DNA from: Syngnathus acus
Lineage: Eukaryota > Chordata > Actinopteri > Syngnathiformes > Syngnathidae
Length of the DNA: 64,000 bases
Assembly (NCBI RefSeq): GCF_901709675.1
Contig: NC_051089.1
Coordinates: forward strand, 12,699,976 to 12,763,975
Direction: 5' to 3'
Positions 55,701 to 64,000 of the stretch are shown one piece after another; position 1 is the first letter of the stretch, and each line of letters opens with the position of its first letter. The notes below the pieces were generated by a model that saw nothing but the letters and a program-made list of their open reading frames with translations, was not told the origin of the DNA and did not search any database. Made by a program: the position numbers and the translations under genes.

Positions 55701-57748
55701 AGAACCCTGATCTCTCACTGAGTGAAGAGGACGCCTTCAACCTGAGTTTGATCACTTACGTGGGATCAGCGCTCTCCGTCATCTTCACCATCATCAGCTT
55801 GATCATCTACTCGTGTGTAAAGTCAGTTCTTCAACTTTTTCTTCACTTTACTTCAAATTAAAGAAGCACTTTGATTATCAAGTAATTTCATACAGCATTT
55901 ATCAAACATTTGGCATCAAGGTAATAATTTTGACCACCCCCGAGGATCCAGAGACTCCAGTTTGGCAACCATTGAGCTAATGATGTTTGTCTCACTCAGC
56001 AAGCGGCAGCCAGAAAGAGCCATCGGCCTGCACATGCACCTGACGGCGGCGCTGCTGTGCCTACACCTCTGCTTCTTGCTCTGCTGCTTGTGGGCCTGGA
56101 GGCTCGGCAAGCAGCAGACCGACTGGTTCTGCGGGGCTCTGGGCTTCCTTCTGCACTGGTCTCTGCTGGCCACTGTCTGCTGGTCGGCCTTGGAGGGCTT
56201 CCACCTGTACCTCCTGCTGGTGCGTGTCTTCAACATCTACATCAGGAGATACCTGCTCAAACTCAGCGTGGTGGGCTGGGGTAAGGAATGCAGAAGACCT
56301 AGGTTGTCCTACATGGGTCACGACATCAAACGCAGGCTTTCCAAAACGACAGTCTACCTCTTTTTATTGCCAAGGATCGATTCTAATCTAGACCAACCAG
56401 ACAATACGTAGGTAAAAAAAAAAAAATCAGCTATCAACAATGACATTTTCTTGGATATAGCTTTATCCCTTACATGCGCAGTCAAAACACTTGACATGTT
56501 TAAAGCAACAATAACGTTTTTTCTTTTTTTTTCTTTTTCTTTCTCTTCAGGTATTCCCACACTGATCGCTTTGATTTGTGGAGCGTCTGGTGTTTATGGC
56601 AAATACACGCTGAAATTGCGGGACTCTGACAACTCCAATAATTCAACAATGCAGCTGTAAGTTAGGCAACAACCTCATCCCTGATGTTTGTAATGTGGAA
56701 AAAAAATAGTCTATTCTTTAATAAATCATATGCAATCCAAAAAAATGCTAAACTTTTAGAGATGCCTTTGCATAAATTATTTTATTCTACATTCCAGTTT
56801 TTTTCTTGTTTTGTAGCTCCAGTTTCTCATTGCACTCATTCTACAAACCAACAGGTGCTGGATGAACAACAAATTCATTCATAGGCAAGCAGTCATTTAT
56901 GCTACCACGATGGTCTTCCCGTGCCTGGTGGTGGTCTTCAACTCCTGCATGTTGGGCCTGGTAGTCTTCAAGCTGTGGAGGTTGCGAGCAGGCGGCGGGC
57001 CGAATGGCGCCAGGGAGAAGACCAGCAGGTTGTGGAAGGACTGCGTGACCGTGCTGGGCCTCAGCTGTGTGCTGGGCTTACCTTTTGGACTGTCTAGCGC
57101 CACCTACGTCTCCCTGCCAGGAATCTACATCTTCACCGTGCTCAACTCCGTGCAAGGTGAGTCAAGGAAAAGCAAACAGCAGTAAGGTACAGGTGTTGTC
57201 CAACTTTTAGGCCAGGGACCCTTTACAATCCGAGGAGAATTTTCACATTTATTCCCTTATATTCCAATGCCAGTTAAACAAGAGACCTTTACCCTTATAA
57301 ATATATGACTATATTCTCACTAATATAATCAGTTTTCTAATGAAAAACAAATATTCATGCAGGGCTTGGATAGATTTATGTGAGGATATGTCATGATCCT
57401 ATCAGAGCTTTAAGAATCATTGATTTATACTATTGGTGCCCCAGTTCCCATACGTTTGCACTTTTAAAAAAACAATATAACATGAAAATTTACTGCACAT
57501 TATTTTGCTGACTGCCATGCCTTGAGAACCAGTGGTTCAAAGTCTACACATATTATTGACTAATGTATTTTATTGATCCCTCTCTAGCTGCACATATTAT
57601 TGATTATTGTATTTTATTGATCTCTCTCTAAGGGGCCTTTGTGTTCCTGTGGTCCTTGGCGTTAACGTACAAGTCTCGGTCGGACGCCGCCTCCTCCTCA
57701 AAATACACGTCCTCTCAAAGAATCATGACCACTAGCTTCAACAGCTGA
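52794..57748 (+). CDS. Adhesion G-protein-coupled receptor, subfamily G (GPR56/GPR97-like)
   Basis: Thirteen exons: 52794-52872, 53220-53306, 53393-53441, 54045 or 54075-54096, 54548-54676, 54945-55085, 55149-55203, 55285-55376, 55703-55812, 56000-56280, 56551-56656, 56855-57156, 57633-57748 (TGA). Phases agree; about 530 residues. Exon 1 encodes a signal peptide (MQVLVLLFWLSLSYADE). A GAIN domain follows (LVVVVVTVLDSAYFK; GTVLGGTVLVVQAGLNPL). The GPS site in exons 7-8 has the four cysteine positions, CVFWEEI, FGCITNN and CRCNHLSFFAVLV; cleavage is expected between L and S, freeing a tethered agonist SFFAVLV. Seven helices follow: LITYVGSALSVIFTIISLII, LTAALLCLHLCFLL, LLATVCWSALEGFHLYLLLV, PTLIALICGASGVYG, TTMVFPCLVVVFNSCML, TVLGLSCVLGLPFGL and FTVLNSVQGAFVFLWSLAL. 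The exon 9/10 border is uncertain: TC/GTGTGT to CAG/C, or TGT/GTAAAG to AAG/CGG. The exon 4 start is uncertain too. The exact paralogue is not assigned. AATAAA lies at 58423-58428. Confidence 0.88.
57547..57632. repeat. Tandem duplication of a splice-acceptor region
   Basis: Two near-identical units (57547-57590 and 57591-57632) each read CACATATTATTGA, then GTATTTTATTGATC and a CTCTCTAG-like acceptor. The second unit ends at the acceptor of the last GPCR exon. Confidence 0.85.
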
Positions 57749-57775
57749 CACACCACTTACACACACTTTATCAGG

Positions 57776-57843
<68 letters not shown>

Positions 57844-58041
57844 GCGCACTGATAGTTTTTTTTGTCACACCCACACCGGAGGAGGAAGAGGATGATGATG
57901 AAGAAACACTGTCTGCTGCCACAGGGAGCGATCCGGAGGGTCCTACTGGAACTGTGTCTTAATATTATGTATAGCTACTGGCAGTGCCCATTCATTTACA
58001 TTCTCGAGTGGAATTTGGAGTTTGACATGTACACTGAATAG

Positions 58042-58073
<32 letters not shown>

Positions 58074-59136
58074 ATGAGCAAAGATAATGGACAAACTAGC
58101 TCATTCTTGTCCTTCAACAGAACATGGCTGGGCACTACCAGAGGGTCCATCAACCTCAACAGCACAGCTTGACACAGTGAGATTTTCAGTCAATACCATG
58201 TTAAATCTGTATGTAGAATTGTGTGTGGGATTAAGTGTTGGCCATGTTTCCCAGTTAAGGAGTTGTACAGGGTGTACCTCAAGCAGATTATTAAAACAGA
58301 CCTTGAAATTCTATGACTGAAACGCCAGTTGAGGTGGGTGCATTGTCATGGTGAATATATGAAATATGTTAATGGTTGAGACTTTATTACAAATCCTGAC
58401 TGTTGCTTTTGTACTCTTAGGCAATAAAGAAGAACCACATCACATGTGCATTAGTCTATTTTTTTAATTCAAAAAGGATTTCATTGGAATTTTGGATAAA
58501 CTTCCAACAGCTGGATTGCTCGCGCCAAAGGACAAACTTCTCAGCGTGACTTATATCGATCTTGTCAATATTATGTTGCTGGCGTCGTCGTTGTTAGAAT
58601 TTTTGTTAAGTATCAATATCGGAGATATTGGCCTTATGCGCACTATCGGATCCATCCAAAATAAATCAGTATTGCACACCACTACTTTGCGCATTTAATT
58701 TCTCAGCAACTCAGTAATATGCTTTGGGTCGTAACACATCATATAGAACCGGCTTTCAGCTGCTTGAGCCCTCACGAAAGAAATAGTCTACCTGCCTCTT
58801 TCTACTTCCCGATCAAGGTGTCGCAGGCTCGCGCTGACGCTGCTCGGTCCAGCGGGCGCTCTGAGTAGGACCATTAAATGACAGAGGCTATGCATGTTTA
58901 CAATACATAAAATAAAAAACACAAACGTTCCAATGGTTGAATTAGTCCAAATAACAGCTTTCTTCCTTGCTTTCCACTTTATATTAAACGCTGCTCGGGA
59001 GCCGAACAAAAAAAAAAGACCCTACCCATAATACATCGCTCCACTTGAGACCTGCAAGTTGTGCCACTATGTTGACTCCACCTCAGGCTTTGCAGGTTAG
59101 GCGCAACTATTAATTGGATATAAAGCACCGTAAAAG
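57749..59136. other. GPCR 3' UTR and dnd1 upstream region
   Basis: It holds a TG microsatellite (57779-57841) and an ATA repeat (about 58040-58070), both before the AATAAA at 58423-58428. The frame after the TG run (EEEEDDDEETLSAATGSDPE) is not joined to the receptor and is treated as 3' UTR. Between 58430 and 59136 I see no supported exon; a TATAAAG at 59119-59125 is too near the dnd1 ATG to be its TATA box. Confidence 0.55.
57779..57841. repeat. TG microsatellite in the GPCR 3' UTR
   Basis: About 31 uninterrupted TG units, beginning 30 bases after the receptor stop codon. Confidence 0.95.
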
Positions 59137-62100
59137 ATGGACAACAAAATCCAGGTAGTAATTATTGTTTTTTTACCTATTATAAAAGTACCCTTACCTG
59201 CGGATGCTTTGGAAACTGTTTCCTCTTTGGTTAATTGTATTCAATTGGCTGGCCAATAGTCTTAATTTGAGGCGCGTGGCATCGTCGTTTTTATAGGCCG
59301 AGTCAACTAGAGATAACAAGCAGCACGCGTGCTATTCGTTTTTGAAGTGTGCTGCAAGAAATGCCGCAAACTTCAATAGAATTTAATATTTTAGAGGTTT
59401 TGACATGTTTTCCATTCCAATTCCGGCATTTATATTGCACTGTTCAATTGCTGTTATTGCGCCATTGTCGGATCTCAGAGTTTGACATTTTGTTTTAACA
59501 AAATGGTTACGAAGACGAAGGGTCCACGATGCTTTAAAATCATGGTGATACGAATGATCTTGTATTCCGTAAAAAACGTTTTATTGACTATTAATAAAAG
59601 GGAAGATATTTTTTTCCCATCTCGGTGATTCTTAACCGAACGCGAAAAGGTGGATTATACTCGTTATAAAACATCAATTGTTTGTAATCTGAAAGAAAAA
59701 GTTCTTGCATGCGTGACAAAGATGGTTGCTGCAGTTTACGATTTCTCATGTGCAAAATGTGCTTAGGGGCTCAGATTTGAGTTATTTTTTAGTTATATTT
59801 GCTGCTAAAATAGTCATTTACCACATTAAAAATGTAGTATAGAGTGTATTCCTGATTAGTTTAATGTTATTGAAAAAATAAACTTTTTTATTTCATAAAT
59901 AAGGACGTTTCTAAGTGACTCCAAACTTTTGAGTGTGTGCGTGTGCGCGTGCGCGTGCGTGTACATATGTGCGTGTATATGAAGATTCAGATGTCAAGAG
60001 GTTGGTTGTCATTGTGGAGTTTCTTTGTTACTTCTTAGATGGTGAATGTTGAGCGTTTGCAGGCACTGGAAACCTGGATTAAAACAACCAATACAAAGAT
60101 CACTCAAGTTAAAGGTCAGCGGAAGTATGGAGGACCACCTGAGGGTGAGAATGAAATCATATATTACCTCAGTGTGCATTTAGGGGAAATGCAAGTGTTG
60201 TTGAAGCGATTAAAGCTCATTTAATGATCCATTTGCAGGTTCATAGTGCAAGCAGGTCGACGTCCACTTAGACTTTCACAGCTTTTTGAGATTTTTCACC
60301 TCTGATTGTGATACAATGCTTCTTAGACAAATGTATAAATGCGATCAGAAAACTAGAAGGTGTAAAATGCCATTCATATAGCCTGAATAAATGAAAAAAA
60401 AATTGAATAATTTCTCCAGGACGGTTAACATAACTGTTAAGGGTAGAGCTTATGAATACTTCTGTTTTATTAAAAAAAAAAAAAATGTTTCCTGTCATGG
60501 CACATGTCAAACCCTCAGAACTTTTAGTGAATGAAATCATCACCTACCTTCTCTTTTCCCCCATTGCTTCAAAAGTGTGGGATGGCCCATTGCCTGGATT
60601 GAACTGTGAGGTTTTCATCAGCCACATCCCACGAGACACGTACGAGGACCTGCTGATTCCCCTCTTTAGCTCCGTGGGCCCATTGTGGGAGTTCCGACTC
60701 ATGATGAACTTCAGCGGGCAAAACCGTGGATTTGCTTATGCCAAATACGGCTCAGCAAAAGTAGCTAAAAATGCTATACGCTGTCTAAATGGTTCCATGC
60801 TTGCACCAGGTGTGCGTATATTTGTATGCCCTAGCTCAGAGAAGAGGAAGATCTACCTCACACCTTTATCCACCACAATCAGGAAAGATGATCTTCTCCA
60901 GGTACTGCAGTTGTCTTACTCCCTTTGTATAACAATACGCACTGTACTTTTACTAACGCTCCGTTTATCAACCCTGGGAAGCGACCACATAGGGTTTAGT
61001 CACTTCAGTACATGGCTGGATTATTTGCTCATGACCTACTTTGTTGCACAAATCTGTACCAAAATTTCCAATTGTCATATGCAATACTGTAAGTACTAGC
61101 GTTGCGCTATTGCACTTGACTGACTTGGACAACTAATATCCTGGACTTCTAAAACTAGTTCTCCATCATTATTTGTGTACTATTTGTAATATGATGAGAT
61201 AAACATTCATATGGTTTCACAGCCATAACTGCCCTGAAAACTGTAACCACAATGTGGCCCATGATAAAAATGATTTTTGACACCTCCCGTTCCCTTTCAA
61301 TGATGAAATTCAGGTTAGAAGAGACAGTTGTTCTGATTGGCTCATAATGTAAGGGAAAGTACAACCATCTTTCACACTATCTGCTGATTTTGTAAATGAA
61401 ACGGCATGTTTACCAATGAAATGTTCAACTTGTATCAATGTTACTGTTGATCAAACCTACTCATCTTTTCCACCATTATCTAACTACCAGGAACTCCGTA
61501 AAATGGTAGAAGGGGTTGAGAGCCTTTCTCTGATGTCTGGACCTGAAACAATGACAATGTCAGCTGTAGTTGTCTTCTCAAGCCACTATATGGCTTCTAT
61601 CGCAAAGAGGACACTGGGGCAAGGTGAGTGAACTCTTGCAAATTCATATGGAACTTCAGGAGATGAACATATGGTTGTTTACATTGACTCGGCGACCTTT
61701 CACATCAAAAGAGTCATTTGAGCATGTTTTCAATCTATTCAAAACTCACCTGGAGCAACTACAGACAAAAAAGTGACTAGAAAGTTGGATGGAGCAACTA
61801 GACAAAAATATGACTAGAAAGGTAACACTACATTCATAGTTTCCTCAAGCATATGGTTTAATTCTGTATTAGATTGTGAACTCGAGAAACTACAAACAAA
61901 CGATGGACTCATTTCCAGGTTTAACAATGCCAAACACAATGCCGCAAACTGCACTGTAATTCTGTTCCTGTTTTATTTTTATTTTTACTAATTTTAATTA
62001 ATTGTTTTTAACTGTGCCCTGATGCTTTTAATGTTTTCTTTTTCTTTGACGCCTTTCATGTTTTGTGTGCCCATTTTGAATTACCTTGTTGTTGAAATGT

Positions 62101-62680
62101 GCTATACTAATAAACTTGCCTTGCCTAATGCACGTTTTTGCCACTAGCATTCCTGAAGCGCTTTGGCGTATGTATCTCAATCCAGTGGAAGTGCCCGGAG
62201 AAGGTAAACGATGAGTTGCACCTTCCTGAGAAATCCGAAAGCTTCCCGGCTTCAACTCCAAAGTTCTCAGAGCTTGCACAGCACATGGCGGAGATCTCAC
62301 AGATGCCTCATCCTGCGCCACAAAACCCTTCCTTCATTTCTGCTGCTTTCTGCGGAGCTGTGGGAGAACCTCTTGTCCCCAAATCAGCCACATGTCCGCC
62401 CACCGCAGCATTGTCAGTTTCTCCAGTGATTTTCCTTCAAAATTGCTGTGCTGTGAGTGGACTTGGTCTGCCACAATTTGAGTTCATCTACAACTATGCT
62501 CAACCTGATGAGGTCTACCACTTTGACTATAAGGTACGTGTCCCTGGGCTGGGAGTCTTCCCAGGGCAGATTATGATTTCGCCTGGACCCAATGACACGG
62601 CCACACTGGAAAGAGCTCGAGAGGCTGCAGCCCAGCAGCTGCTGCAGTCAGTGATTGGTCTGAAGGTCTTCATCCGCTAA
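59137..62680 (+). CDS. dnd1: Dead end protein 1 (DND1), germ-cell RNA-binding protein
   Basis: DND1 is a vertebrate germ-plasm protein that binds U-rich 3' UTRs, shields germ-cell mRNAs from microRNAs and is needed for primordial germ cell survival in fish. Five exons: 59137-59154 (six codons, MDNKIQ), 60039-60144, 60576-60901, 61491-61623, 62148-62680 (TAA). Phases agree; 371 residues. The N-terminal motif TQVKGQRKYGGPPE precedes RRM1, whose RNP2 is CEVFISHIP and RNP1 NRGFAYAKYG, with LMMNFSGQ between them as in other DND1 proteins. A second, degenerate RRM spans exons 3-5 (RIFVCPSSEKRKIYL; VVVFSSHYMASIAKRTLGQ). The C-terminus is a double-stranded-RNA-binding-like domain (FEFIYNYAQPDEVYHFDYKV to AREAAAQQLLQSVIG). 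The tiny first exon is inferred from phase and a GTAGTA donor. An ATG at the start of exon 2 would also give an almost complete protein. Confidence 0.93.
61960..62128. repeat. Teleost dispersed repeat in dnd1 intron 4
   Basis: It contains GCCTTTCATGTTTTGTGTGC, CCATTTTGAATTACCTTG and GAAATGTGCTATACTAATAA, ending in TTGCCTTGCC. In reverse it is the common fish motif GCAAGTTTATTTGTATAGCA, related in its end to the copy at 13.6 kb. It stops about 20 bases before the acceptor of the last dnd1 exon. Confidence 0.75.
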
Positions 62681-63412
62681 ATCTGTTATGGGCCTATAAT
62701 CTCCTTCTACTTTTGTTTGTGTGGTTTGGTTTTCTCAAAAGATGTATTTAATGTTGAGTGTGGTTTGTTACCCTATGCATGTTTTTTTATTGTAGTTGTA
62801 GTGCGATGACTTGATTTGGTTGACCTTGTTTTATCCTTGCATGCGTTTTATTGTTTGATTGGTTTTTTGATAAACGTGAAATGAAATTGCACTGGTGGTG
62901 TCTTTATAGAACCAACATATGCAAATAATTCGTCTCTGATATAGTGCTGTACACACTGAAGCCTTCACAGACTAAAACTTAGTTTTTTGTCCGGATAAAA
63001 CTTGTAGCACTTTTTATCAGAGGGGACTTGAATTCGTTTTTTTTTTTTTTTTGTAAGCGTGGGAAGAAGTTTGTCCAAGTGAAGTTGTCGTACAACTTCC
63101 GCTGTTGATCTGACTTCCGTGTTCGTTGTGGCTAACCGCACGCGGGTCGCGAAATAAATATCCCCCAATTATTATACCTCGTACTGAAACCTCGACGTAG
63201 ATCGTTATATCACTACCTTGCCGAAATAAAACCACTCTCATAAAATCTACGTGATCGTGTAAACTCGTCTCGATGCACGTTGTTGAAGCTTCTTCTAGCC
63301 AAGCTTAGCTTAGCTTGCTAACCGCTAACAAAGAGACTTGTTTGACAAGAACACATCTTGTGATAGGCACAAATCAAGTGTGAGTGTGAAGTGTTGAGGT
63401 TATCGTCAGAAA
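62681..63412. other. dnd1 3' flank and zinc-finger promoter region
   Basis: It should hold the dnd1 3' UTR; I see no classical AATAAA soon after the stop. The right part (63240-63412) is less AT-rich and ends in a 5' leader, GTGTGAAGTGTTGAGGTTAT, that is shared with the zinc-finger gene at 47.8 kb. Confidence 0.5.
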
Positions 63413-63521
63413 ATGTGTGCAAAAACTGTAAAGGAAGAGTGCGAGGAGCAACTTTTTTGGACACAACGCAAATTATTGGACGGCGTTTTCAACGAGCCTC
63501 AAGATGTGTTACACAGAGCAG
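63413..63521 (+). CDS. First exon of a further C2H2 zinc-finger gene (partial)
   Basis: The exon starts MCAKTVKEECEEQLFWTQRK and continues LLDGVFNEPQDVLHRA to a donor AGCAG/GTTTGT, phase 1 as in the genes at 47.8 and 50.1 kb. This N-terminal module heads fish zinc-finger genes whose second exon carries the acidic linker and fingers. That exon is not seen in the remaining 480 bases and must lie beyond the window. Confidence 0.8.
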
Positions 63522-64000
63522 GTTTGTTCAATTTTACGCTTGTTTAGCTACTAAATTAAACTATTCACGTATAATCTAGATAGCACGTCTCTGAACAGTG
63601 AGGTCTTGTGGAAAGTTATGCACACTATGACTTGTGCTTTGGCTACAAAAATGATTTTAGTTGTTTACCTTTACTTGAAGGTGAACAGAAACACTATAAA
63701 TGGTGGCAAGTGTTTGTTGACACAATATACATATATGGGAGTGATGAGTAGGCTATTTCCCCCTCATCATAACGCTAAAGTATGTACGCTTAAATAGTCA
63801 ATGAACAAATTACTCCATTATTGTTTGAAGGACCAAGCAGCCTATTTCTTGTAATGTTTTATTCTGTGAACGAAACATTCACTCGGTAGTCAATGATGTC
63901 TAGCAATTAAGTAATTGAATATCCATCCATCCAATTTTTGAACCGTTTATTTTCACAAGGGTCGCAGGCATTTAATGAATAACATTATCATCCTAAAAAT
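63522..64000. other. Intron of the last zinc-finger gene
   Basis: No exon is supported. The sequence is AT-rich and ends near a stretch (63922-63972) with CCATCCATCC and GGGTCGCAGGC that may be the edge of another SINE copy, in the reverse direction. Confidence 0.45.

Noticed and set aside
57842-57962. Acidic frame after the TG repeat as an extra GPCR tail
   Set aside because: The receptor frame stops at 57746-57748 and no donor links the two.
58492-58698. 68-codon frame in the GPCR-dnd1 interval
   Set aside because: No known motif, no splice link, AT-rich surroundings; likely chance.

Overview
The window is chromosomal DNA from a teleost fish. The genes are split by introns with GT-AG junctions. 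The orthologues are vertebrate: wdsub1, tanc1, an SLC22 transporter, C2H2 zinc-finger genes, an adhesion GPCR and dnd1. The introns hold fish-type SINEs, MITEs, an LTR and many microsatellites. The tRNA-headed SINE with a GATG tail suggests a percomorph, perhaps a pipefish or seahorse relative, but that is only an impression. There is no operon, CRISPR array or prokaryotic feature.

Layout. (1) 1309-3280, plus strand: the last three exons of wdsub1 (SAM domain and U-box); its WD-repeat part lies left of the window. (2) 6415-40172, minus strand: the whole coding region of tanc1. I rebuilt 27 coding exons whose phases all agree, giving 5,637 nt and 1,878 residues. It runs towards wdsub1, and the two genes are also neighbours in human (2q24). 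(3) 40.9-51.6 kb, plus strand: a zinc-finger/transporter block with a broken C2H2 gene, a nine-exon SLC22 organic-anion transporter, a stray first exon of a second SLC22 gene abutting a decayed zinc-finger gene, and two intact C2H2 genes (4 and 7 fingers). (4) 52.8-57.7 kb, plus: a 13-exon adhesion GPCR of the G subfamily. (5) 59.1-62.7 kb, plus: dnd1, the germ-cell RNA-binding protein, in five exons. (6) 63.4 kb, plus: the first exon of another zinc-finger gene that leaves the window.

These genes do not form one pathway. TANC1 is a postsynaptic scaffold, WDSUB1 a probable U-box ubiquitin ligase, DND1 a germ-plasm protein, and the zinc-finger genes a tandem, fast-turning family. Much of the unusual content is in mobile elements. 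A solo LTR with a perfect 5-bp target duplication sits inside an older repeat. Two SINE copies have clear target duplications, and one has grown a 150-bp microsatellite as its tail. An ACTAGT-rich foldback-like family occurs in both orientations and is itself split by a hAT-like MITE. I found no wholly new biological system; the foldback family is the best candidate for something not yet described.
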